Origin: a virus | Length of the DNA stretch: 34,226 bases | IMG/VR virus record: IMGVR_UViG_3300037504_000276 | Span: 1 to 34,226 of that record | Direction: 5' to 3' (one strand) | Shown: in pieces, positions 27,846 through 34,226 of the stretch | Position numbering within the stretch: the stretch's first letter is position 1 | Layout: the number at the start of each line of letters is the position of its first letter | Position numbers and translations under genes: made by a program | The notes under the pieces: generated by a model | The model's database searches: none | Seen by the model: only the letters and a program-made list of their open reading frames with translations | What the model was told of the DNA's origin: nothing

Positions 27846-28864
27846 GTGGGTCTGATGTATTCCGCACAGTAGAATACGGCACGGAAACGACGCACGGCAC
27901 AGCCGTCGCGGCAGACACAAAGTTGCTCTGTTCGGTCACACCGACGGATGGAGACAGGCAGATTATCATACCATCGCTTGGCACCGGCCAGAGGATCGCT
28001 GGCACGCTTGACAGCGCCTACGTCCGCCGGATCATGGCGGACGGCCTCACAATGGAGTTCCCGGCTGACGAGGCCGGACTCTACTTCCAGGCGTTACCGT
28101 TCTTGCTCAACTGCGGCGTCAAGGCCGACGTCGGAGCAGAGCAGACAGGCGGCGAGGGAGACTATCTCTACGAGCACGCCGCTCCACTTACCGGCGCCGA
28201 GACGGTGGACACGATCACGCTGGAGGCCGGAGACGACTCGCAAGCGTATGAATGGGACTACTGCCTACTGAGGCAGCTTGTCATCGCGGGCAACGCAGAC
28301 ACCGGCGAGGTTACGGCCACGGCGACCTGGACGGGCACCGAGAGGACGGCGACGACGTTCACCGGCAGCAGCATCCCGACGACGACGCCGATGATCGGCA
28401 AGCTGATGCGATTGTACATCGACGATTCCTGGGTGACGCTGGGCACGACCGAGGTGGAGGACGCGCTGCTCGACTGGACGATCACGCTGGACACCGGCGT
28501 GCATCCCAAGATGCGAGGATCGGCTACCAGACTCTACGAGGCGCACGGACAAGACCGAATGATGCTGACAATCGAGCTTGCACTTGAGCGCGTCGCTGCG
28601 GTGGATACGGAGCATGACTACTTCCTTGCTGACACGCCGACGACGCGGCATGTGCGACTGGAGCTAGACAGCGGCGTGGCAATCGGCGCCGGGGAGAATC
28701 ACCAGTTCTGGCTCGATGCAGCCGGCGTCTGGACAGCGTGGACGCCGATGGGGCGCAACCAAGACGGCAACCTACTGGACGTGGTCACGTTCACTTGCGG
28801 CTACGACGCCACGGGGTCGTCGGCCTTCCAGTTCAACACGATCACGAACATCACGACGCCTTAG
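27842..28864 (+). CDS. Major tail (tube) protein
   Basis: The 340-residue product begins SGSDVFRTVEYGTETTHGTA, the opening of many siphovirus tail tube proteins. It continues with beta-rich segments (GQRIAGTLDSAYVRRIMADG, TMEFPADEAGLYFQALPFL, LVIAGNADTGEVTATATWTG). It lies just before the frameshifted chaperone and the tape measure, the canonical order. Its last third (NHQFWLDAAGVWTAW, DVVTFTCGYD) closes the tube domain. Translation is coupled to the upstream gene (ACATGA) and AAGGAGG precedes the start. Confidence 0.88.
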   Translation: MSGSDVFRTVEYGTETTHGTAVAADTKLLCSVTPTDGDRQIIIPSLGTGQRIAGTLDSAYVRRIMADGLTMEFPADEAGLYFQALPFLLNCGVKADVGAEQTGGEGDYLYEHAAPLTGAETVDTITLEAGDDSQAYEWDYCLLRQLVIAGNADTGEVTATATWTGTERTATTFTGSSIPTTTPMIGKLMRLYIDDSWVTLGTTEVEDALLDWTITLDTGVHPKMRGSATRLYEAHGQDRMMLTIELALERVAAVDTEHDYFLADTPTTRHVRLELDSGVAIGAGENHQFWLDAAGVWTAWTPMGRNQDGNLLDVVTFTCGYDATGSSAFQFNTITNITTP

Positions 28865-28866
28865 CT

Positions 28867-29292
28867 ATGAGACTGACCGAGGCACTTGGGGCGATCGGCG
28901 AAGCGGAGATCATCACGCGCGAGATCGACCTTGGCGATGGCGTCACAGTCGATGCGCGCGTCAACTGGAGCCGGCGCATGCTCAATCAGTACATCGCGCT
29001 GGAGGAGGCTCTCGGCACCAAGGACCCAAGCACGTTCGAAGAGAGCGCCGATGACCTAGCTGCGTTCTGGTCGCAGGTGTTTCTGTGCGAGCCGGATGAG
29101 TTCCGGCACCTGATGGAGGTCGCCGACTCTCTTGTGATGGCGACGCTGTACAATCGCGCAATCGCACTCTGGATCGAGCACCGGGAGGCGACGCTAAAAA
29201 AAGTGAGCGGGCTGTCGTCAGCGCCATCAGAGGCAAGCCAGGCGGAAGATATCCAGACATCTGGAGCAGAGCCCAGCGCGCCCGCATCCTGA
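28867..29292 (+). CDS. Tail assembly chaperone (zero-frame product, gpG-like)
   Basis: The 141-residue product has an N-terminal beta part (EAEIITREIDLGDGVTVDAR) and a helical core (MLNQYIALEEALGTKDPS; LAAFWSQVFLCEPDEFRHLM). The tail is Ser/Ala-rich after the slippery site. It precedes the tape measure, as gpG-like chaperones do. The helical core contains the expected long amphipathic segment. The start lacks a strong ribosome binding site, being three bases after the tail tube stop, so it is probably coupled. Confidence 0.85.
   Translation: MRLTEALGAIGEAEIITREIDLGDGVTVDARVNWSRRMLNQYIALEEALGTKDPSTFEESADDLAAFWSQVFLCEPDEFRHLMEVADSLVMATLYNRAIALWIEHREATLKKVSGLSSAPSEASQAEDIQTSGAEPSAPAS
29196..29202 (+). 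promoter_or_regulatory. -1 ribosomal frameshift site (A AAA AAA)
   Basis: In the zero frame the codons read CTA AAA AAA GTG. Tandem slippage of two Lys tRNAs by one base keeps full pairing. The -1 frame then stays open to TAA at 29412-29414. Siphoviruses use such a site between the two tail assembly chaperones. Confidence 0.85.
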
Positions 29293-29414
29293 ACGAGATC
29301 ATGAGAACCGGCCAGTTCACGGCCTGGAACATCGACAGCCTGCCGGTCACAGACGTTGAGCAGATCATACAGGCCTACACGATGAGGCAGCGATGGCATT
29401 CGAGAAACTCCTAA
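29202..29414 (+). CDS. -1 frame extension of the tail assembly chaperone (gpGT-like)
   Basis: After slippage at 29196-29202 the ribosome adds 70 residues, beginning SERAVVSAIRGKPGGRY and including PDIWSRAQRARILNEIMRT, AWNIDSLPVTDVEQIIQAY and a basic end. The full fusion is about 182 residues. The frame has no good start of its own and ends 22 bases inside the tape measure gene, as in lambda gpGT. The T-like part would bind the tape measure and recruit tube subunits. Confidence 0.85.
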   Translation, partial: SERAVVSAIRGKPGGRYPDIWSRAQRARILNEIMRTGQFTAWNIDSLPVTDVEQIIQAYTMRQRWHSRNS

Positions 29415-31234
29415 AGCTCAGGATCGTCACCGACGCCGACACGGACGGCATCGAGAAGGCTAGCGACGACGTCGGCGGCTTGCAGAAGGCGGTCAGAGTC
29501 GCTGGCGCCGTGATGACCGCATTCGCCGTCAAGGAGGTCGCGCAGGCCACCTTCGAGCTGGCGAAGCTCGGCGCGCAGAGCCTGCGCACGCGTAACGCAT
29601 TCCAAAACATCAGCGGCGGCACGATGGAAGCGCGCGCGAACCTTGAGGCGATGCGAGAGGCAACGCGCGGGGCAATGAGCGACCAGGAAGCAATGGCTGC
29701 GGCTTCGCAGCTTCTGCAGATGGGGCTCGCGACCAACAGCGATGAGCTGCAAGAGATGACCACAATGGCCGTGCGCCTCGGCACGGCGATGGGGCGCGAC
29801 GCCACGCAGTCGGTCGAGGAGTTCGGCTTGCTGCTCGCCAACCAGTCGGTGCAGCGCCTGGACACGTTCGGCATCAGCAGCGGCAAAGTCCGGGAGCGTG
29901 TCACCGAGCTGATGGACGCCACCGAGGATATGACGCGCGAGCAGGCATTCATGCAGGCCACCATGGAACAGGGTGCGGTGGCGATGGAGCGCTTGGGCGA
30001 CGCCACGGAAGACGCTGCGCTAAAGGTCGAACAGAGCGAGGCGGCTTGGGCCAACTTCAAGAGCGCGATCGGCGAGGCTCTCGCCCCGACGCTCGGAAGC
30101 CTGGCTGAGGCTCTGCGCCCGGTCACCGAGGAGACGCAGCGGCAGACGGACACGTTCAACACGCTCGTCGAGGTCATGGGACGCGAGGAGGCCGTCGCGC
30201 TGCGAGCGCAGGCGCAGAGTGCGCGCTTTGGATTCACGCTGGAAACCCTGGCGCGCTCCGTCGAGGATGGTCGTGATCAGTTCCTTGAGCACCAAGCGAC
30301 GCTGCCAGAATACATCGGCTTGACCGGAAGTGCTGCTGGCGCCACAGAAGGACTGGCGGGCGCCGCGCAGGCGGCCAACAAGCAGGTGGAGGCGCTGGGC
30401 GGGAAGGCGGGCGCCTACGCGCAGCAGCTCGAACGATCGAACGTCGGGACAGAACAGGCGTTCGGGCTCGTCTCGCAGATGGCCGATGAGGCTGGGCTGT
30501 CGCAGGAGCAGATCGGCAATCTGGCTGTGGAGCTTGGCGTCTCGTCGCGGGCGCAGGTAAGGGCAAACAACACGATGAACCGCGCGGCGACGGCGTACGC
30601 CAATGGGAGGATCAATGCGGGCCAGCTTCGGCGCGTCGTGGAATGGCTCGACCGCGCGCAAGGCAACCTCGACGAGTCTACAGAGCTCGCCGAAGAGGGC
30701 CTAAACGATGAGGCCGATGCCGCCGAGACGGTTGCTGAGAAGCAGATCGACGCTGCCGAAGAGGCGCTAGCGCTAGGCGGCGAAATGGCTGATCTGGAAG
30801 GCAGCGCTGACGGCGCGGCGCGAGCTCTCAACAGCCTGCCCAGTAACGTGCGCACGAGCGTCGAGGCAACAACGAGCGGGTTTGCAGAGGCGCAGCAGGC
30901 GGCGGAGGATACACAAACCGCAGTGGATGGAATCGATCGCTATGTCCTCATTCAGGTCGAATATGAGGAGGTCAATGACCCGCCGCCGCCGCCAGGAGAT
31001 CCACCTCCACCGTATGATGATCCGCCTTACTACGACGACGCGGGTGGCTGGTCGCGCGTCGATGCACCGCCAAGCGGTCGGCGGAGGCGCTTCAGTGACG
31101 GCCCGCGCACGAGCTTCAGCAACACTTACAATCGTGGCGGCGACACATACAACATCATCGATCCCCTAGCCGCGCAGATCGCGATTGAGCGTGCCAAGAT
31201 CGATCGGCGCGCGAGCATCAAGAGAGGACTATAA
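29393..31234 (+). CDS. Tape measure protein
   Basis: The 613-residue product is mostly helical and Ala-rich. It starts FEKLLKLRIVTDADTDGIEK, then VGGLQKAVRVAGAVMTAFAV, and contains ATRGAMSDQEAMAAASQLLQ and LLANQSVQRLDTFGIS, standard for tape measures. The C-terminal 80 residues carry a Pro/Asp/Tyr tract (PPPPPGDPPPPYDDPPYYDD) and a tail rich in basic residues. At about 0.15 nm per residue the tail would be near 90 nm. No peptidase or lysozyme domain is visible. Confidence 0.93.
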   Translation: MAFEKLLKLRIVTDADTDGIEKASDDVGGLQKAVRVAGAVMTAFAVKEVAQATFELAKLGAQSLRTRNAFQNISGGTMEARANLEAMREATRGAMSDQEAMAAASQLLQMGLATNSDELQEMTTMAVRLGTAMGRDATQSVEEFGLLLANQSVQRLDTFGISSGKVRERVTELMDATEDMTREQAFMQATMEQGAVAMERLGDATEDAALKVEQSEAAWANFKSAIGEALAPTLGSLAEALRPVTEETQRQTDTFNTLVEVMGREEAVALRAQAQSARFGFTLETLARSVEDGRDQFLEHQATLPEYIGLTGSAAGATEGLAGAAQAANKQVEALGGKAGAYAQQLERSNVGTEQAFGLVSQMADEAGLSQEQIGNLAVELGVSSRAQVRANNTMNRAATAYANGRINAGQLRRVVEWLDRAQGNLDESTELAEEGLNDEADAAETVAEKQIDAAEEALALGGEMADLEGSADGAARALNSLPSNVRTSVEATTSGFAEAQQAAEDTQTAVDGIDRYVLIQVEYEEVNDPPPPPGDPPPPYDDPPYYDDAGGWSRVDAPPSGRRRRFSDGPRTSFSNTYNRGGDTYNIIDPLAAQIAIERAKIDRRASIKRGL

Positions 31235-32724
31235 TGGCGCAGGTACTGCGCATACAAAACGAGCTGATCAATCAAGGCGGCGACACTACGCTGAGCCTAG
31301 TGAGAGACAACGCAACTGGCATGATCTACGTCACAGCCCCCAGCACCGGGCGAGGCTGGATACCGAGCGTAGCGACCCCGCGATTTTACGGCGACCCGCC
31401 GCCGGTCACGGAGCTTTTGGAGCTTCGCGTCGAGGGCAGCGACGCCGATGAGCTAGCCGACCGCGTCCAGGACTTGATGCAGTACTTGGGATATATCACG
31501 CGCAGCAACGACGCCAAGGAATTGATGGGCTCTTGGACGGCCCTCGAATGGCAGCTAGATGGCGAGACCTCGGCGCGGCGCTGTTGGCTCCGCGATTGCT
31601 CCGTGGAAATGATCTCGCAGGCCAACAGCGAGGAGATCATCGGTTATCAAACGGTCTATCAGATAGCCTTGCAGCGACAGCCGTACTGGGAGGACGAGAC
31701 GCTACAAGCGCTGCCAGACGCGACGTTGTCGGCTGGCCCGTCCGCTCTATATGACTACACGGCGGCGGGGGCAAGTAACGGCGCGGCGGCTAACGATCCA
31801 GCGGGTGACGTGCCTGCGCGCATCAGCCTGATTGATGTTGGCCCGGATGATGCGAGCGCGGGCGATCGGCTGGGCGACGTATGGATCGGCATTCGCAGCG
31901 ATGCGATCAGCGGCGCGGGCAACGGCGCCGCATCATACATCACAACGTGGGAGATTGAGGATGGCACTTTGAACGGCTCCGCCACATCAGACGCGGACGC
32001 AACAGCCTCGGATGGCACGCGTGTTTCGTGGGGCAATTCCACGACTGCGACCAAGATCGCCAGCGTGACCTACGATGATGTTGATCCGGGTGCCAACTAT
32101 CGAATAACCAACATGTTCGGCGACCATCTTTGGCTGATGCGCGCGTCAGAAGACACCACCGGCACCTGGTACATGCAGCTGCGTTTCGGCATCGGAGGCT
32201 GGAGCGATGATGAGATGATTCGCGGGCCGTGGGTTAAGCTGGATTCGACAAACTGGAAACTCTACGAAATGGGCATGGCCTCTATACCACCATCAGGGCC
32301 TCAGTCGATCTGGGGCGATTCTGCCTTGCTGTCCGCGGATGATCCGGACTTCGAGGTGCAGGTCTGGGCCTATTCAGCAAGCGGGTCCTCCGATCTCTAT
32401 GTGGATTGCCTCTGTCCAATACCGATCTCCGAAGGTTACCTGATCGCCAAGGGCCTCGACCTCGATGACAGCACGCGCTACCTGGCGTTTCGCGAGGGCC
32501 CGCTTGGCTTTGTAGGCGTCCAGGCGTACGACAGCGGCCGGACGGCCTACGATGATGTGCCGGAGCTGCACACCTGGAATTTTCGCCTCCCGCCTGGTGA
32601 CGGCCGGATGGTCGTAGCGCATCAAGGCGCATCCTCGCAGGTGATCGGCTCGCAAGTCAAGATGTGCCAGGTGACAGGCTCAGGTTACTACATCCGTTGG
32701 GCGTCGCTATCAGGGGACGAGTGA
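31234..32724 (+). CDS. Distal tail / minor tail protein with beta-sandwich insert
   Basis: The 496-residue product overlaps the tape measure stop (TAATG). The first 150 residues (ELLELRVEGSDADELADRVQ, WTALEWQLDGETSARRCWL) follow the distal-tail (Dit-like) plan, ending with YQTVYQIALQRQPYWED. The middle 250 residues are beta-rich with Ser/Asp/Gly turns (GTWYMQLRFGIGGWSDDEM, DFEVQVWAYSASGSSDLYV), resembling carbohydrate-binding jelly rolls. The end returns to the hub-like fold. It would form the distal ring and may contact the receptor. Confidence 0.7.
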   Translation: MAQVLRIQNELINQGGDTTLSLVRDNATGMIYVTAPSTGRGWIPSVATPRFYGDPPPVTELLELRVEGSDADELADRVQDLMQYLGYITRSNDAKELMGSWTALEWQLDGETSARRCWLRDCSVEMISQANSEEIIGYQTVYQIALQRQPYWEDETLQALPDATLSAGPSALYDYTAAGASNGAAANDPAGDVPARISLIDVGPDDASAGDRLGDVWIGIRSDAISGAGNGAASYITTWEIEDGTLNGSATSDADATASDGTRVSWGNSTTATKIASVTYDDVDPGANYRITNMFGDHLWLMRASEDTTGTWYMQLRFGIGGWSDDEMIRGPWVKLDSTNWKLYEMGMASIPPSGPQSIWGDSALLSADDPDFEVQVWAYSASGSSDLYVDCLCPIPISEGYLIAKGLDLDDSTRYLAFREGPLGFVGVQAYDSGRTAYDDVPELHTWNFRLPPGDGRMVVAHQGASSQVIGSQVKMCQVTGSGYYIRWASLSGDE

Positions 32725-32725
32725 C

Positions 32726-33865
32726 ATGGCGTATAGTCTCAATCTGTATCAACGTCTCGTCGGGCCGACGGCGATAGACGGCAGGGCGTACCATGATGAC
32801 CTCACGGCGCAGGCCGAGGACTACGAGAGGACGATCACGCGCATCGGCGGGGCCGATGTGGGAGAATTCACTCTCACTCCGCGCACAATGTCACGCGCCG
32901 CGATGGATCGATTCTTCTCGACCATGCTCGGTTGCCGATTCGTCGAGAGCACGGCGGGCCGCACGACCTGGGAAGGCTTTATCCTGGAGATGCGCTACAA
33001 CGTCGGCGGTGTGCAGCATATGATGAGCCTGCGAAAAAAGTACTTTCACAATGCCATCACGGTCTACTACTCTAGCGGCATCGGCGAGCGCGCCAGTGTC
33101 ACCGACAGCGACACGGACAGCCAAGATATTCTTGGCAAACACGAGATAATCACGTCGATGGGCGGAGCCACGGCGGCCGGAGCGACGGCACTCGCTGCCG
33201 CAGAGATCGCTGACTACGGATGGCCCGCACCGCGCGTTGTCGGCAGCGCTCGGATCAATCGCGAGCGGCCTCTTGCTGTCGAGCGCGAGCTAGAGGTGAT
33301 TGTCGCCGGTTACTGGCACACGCTCAATTGGCTGTCGCGCAACACGACGCAGACTGATACGGCCAGCGCGCTGATGAGCAGCTTGCTGGATACCACCGAT
33401 GGCTTTGTCGGCGCCGGCCGAATCGAGACCAACAGCACGAGCCTGCGCGTGGACATGTACCCCAACCCGCGCTACATCGGCGATCTGCTCACGGAGGTAG
33501 TCGAGCAAGGCGACAGCAGCGGCAACCTCTATCGCGCCGGCGTCCTCGCTGACAGAGATCTCTACTATGAGCAGATGGACGAGGACTGGCGCTATCGATT
33601 CAGAGGCGGCGTCCTCGAAGGCCGGCACGGAGACATGCCACAATTCACAGAGATACAGGCCGGCGAGCTAGTCTATTTTGTCGACATGCCGCCTCAATCG
33701 ATGTGGCCCGCGAGCGGCGATAAATACAAGGGCAACACCGGCTACATCGAAGAAGTGGAGTTCAAGGCAGGCGGCGACGGGGCCGACTCTCTCAAGCTCA
33801 AGTTCAGCGACAGCGAGGAGAGCCTGCTCATCACCGACTGGATCAGGAGAGGCAACGTTCTATGA
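32726..33865 (+). CDS. Tail baseplate hub-like protein
   Basis: The 379-residue product starts SLNLYQRLVGPTAIDGRAYH and contains AEDYERTITRIGGADVGEF, LVYFVDMPPQSMWPASGD and GNTGYIEEVEFKAGGDGADS. The last resembles the 'xxVxxVxxxxxxxxLxL' end of hub (gp27/Tal) beta domains. It lies after the Dit-like gene and before the lectin-like protein, as hub proteins do. No peptidase motif is present in it; the lytic domains lie in the lysin at 719. Confidence 0.65.
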   Translation: MAYSLNLYQRLVGPTAIDGRAYHDDLTAQAEDYERTITRIGGADVGEFTLTPRTMSRAAMDRFFSTMLGCRFVESTAGRTTWEGFILEMRYNVGGVQHMMSLRKKYFHNAITVYYSSGIGERASVTDSDTDSQDILGKHEIITSMGGATAAGATALAAAEIADYGWPAPRVVGSARINRERPLAVERELEVIVAGYWHTLNWLSRNTTQTDTASALMSSLLDTTDGFVGAGRIETNSTSLRVDMYPNPRYIGDLLTEVVEQGDSSGNLYRAGVLADRDLYYEQMDEDWRYRFRGGVLEGRHGDMPQFTEIQAGELVYFVDMPPQSMWPASGDKYKGNTGYIEEVEFKAGGDGADSLKLKFSDSEESLLITDWIRRGNVL

Positions 33866-34226
33866 AAACGCAGCCAGATCGCCTGGGCGAACGCACACTA
33901 CTTGAGGACGCGCAGCACCTCAATACGCTCCTGCGCCTCTGGGATATGACGGGCAACATGCAAGCCGACGGATACTACCAGGCGGGCGCGCCACAATCGC
34001 CATGGCTCCTCGGCCAGGGCACGGCACTCGACCTCGACCTGACAGGCACCGACTACGACACAAACGCCGAGATGTTGGCGGCCGGCGTAGCACTGAGCGA
34101 TGCACATTCTCCGTTTCCGAGCAACTTATATCAGCCTGTATCCGGATCGTGGTCGCACTCTGCTGGCAATGGCTGGCAGCCAGCGGCCCCAACAACGAGA
34201 GAGGGTCCGGGAATGATCATACCGCT
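33862..34226 (+). CDS. Tail protein with lectin-like C-terminal domain (5' part)
   Basis: This is the start of the 266-residue gene that continues at position 1. ATG 33862 overlaps the hub stop (ATGA) and GGAGAGG lies upstream. The N-terminal 80 residues include a helix (DRLGERTLLEDAQHLNTLLR) and a hydrophilic linker. They probably attach the protein to the hub. The reading frame is open at the window end and matches the frame from position 3, confirming that the molecule is circular or circularly permuted. Confidence 0.75.
   Translation, partial: MKTQPDRLGERTLLEDAQHLNTLLRLWDMTGNMQADGYYQAGAPQSPWLLGQGTALDLDLTGTDYDTNAEMLAAGVALSDAHSPFPSNLYQPVSGSWSHSAGNGWQPAAPTTREGPGMIIP
34100..34226. repeat. 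Terminal direct repeat (right copy)
   Basis: Exact copy of positions 1-127; see the left copy for the interpretation. Confidence 0.95.

Noticed and set aside
29365-30237. Leftward 290-codon frame antisense to the tape measure
   Set aside because: Ser/Ala/Cys-rich mirror composition of the helical tape measure; no start signals.
33370-33384. CTGATGAG with a small hairpin, resembling a hammerhead core
   Set aside because: Within the hub gene; no GAAA, stem III or cleavage triplet follows, so it is chance.
1-34226. Integrase, attachment site, tRNA genes, CRISPR array, insertion sequence
   Set aside because: No recombinase motifs, cloverleaf, regularly spaced repeats or transposase were seen on either strand.

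Overview
The window is a complete, circularly closed genome of a tailed siphovirus-type bacteriophage. The first 127 bases recur exactly as the last 127 (34100-34226), and a tail gene reads in frame through the junction, so the unique circle is 34,099 bp. Almost every base is coding, genes overlap by ATGA, TGATG or GTGA junctions, and most starts follow strong GGAGG-type ribosome binding sites. Every recognisable promoter is a sigma70/sigmaA type with TTGACA-like and TATAAT/TATACT boxes and an extended -10. The host is a bacterium with peptidoglycan; nothing in the sequence fixes its phylum. I see no integrase, tRNA, IS element or CRISPR array, so a lytic or episomal lifestyle is more likely than an integrating one.

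Layout. Rightward virion block (18215 to 34226, then 1 to 3905): small and large terminase, a portal fused to a MuF-like minor head domain, an HK97-gp10-like connector protein, prohead protease, HK97-fold major capsid, a probable capsid decoration protein, an unexpected sulfotransferase and a YkgJ-like cysteine cluster protein, head-tail connector, neck proteins, tail tube, tail chaperone with a -1 frameshift, tape measure, distal tail, hub, a lectin-like tail protein spanning the ends, and a large amidase plus TIM-barrel glycosidase lysin. Leftward early block (15160 down to 3906): replication initiator carrying a likely iteron origin, DnaB helicase, RusA resolvase, then unknown small genes, a XRE regulator, MazG-like enzyme, lipoprotein and membrane proteins, two ADP-ribosyltransferase-like genes, a RecT/Bet-like annealing protein and a MutS-I-like miniprotein. 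A central cassette (15708-18112) holds a holin, a ParB-like protein, a Trm1-like methyltransferase and a radical SAM enzyme.

The control hub is the 547-bp gap 15161-15707. It has one leftward promoter, three rightward promoters, two terminator-like hairpins that leave a short orphan RNA, a perfect 14-bp palindrome and an 85-nt hairpin.

The most unusual finding is a pair of type II hammerhead ribozymes (11327-11388 and 11684-11748, leftward strand) flanking one small gene. Each begins at the stop codon of the preceding gene. All core nucleotides are kept and stems I and III covary between the copies. Self-cleavage would release a 357-nt monocistronic RNA.
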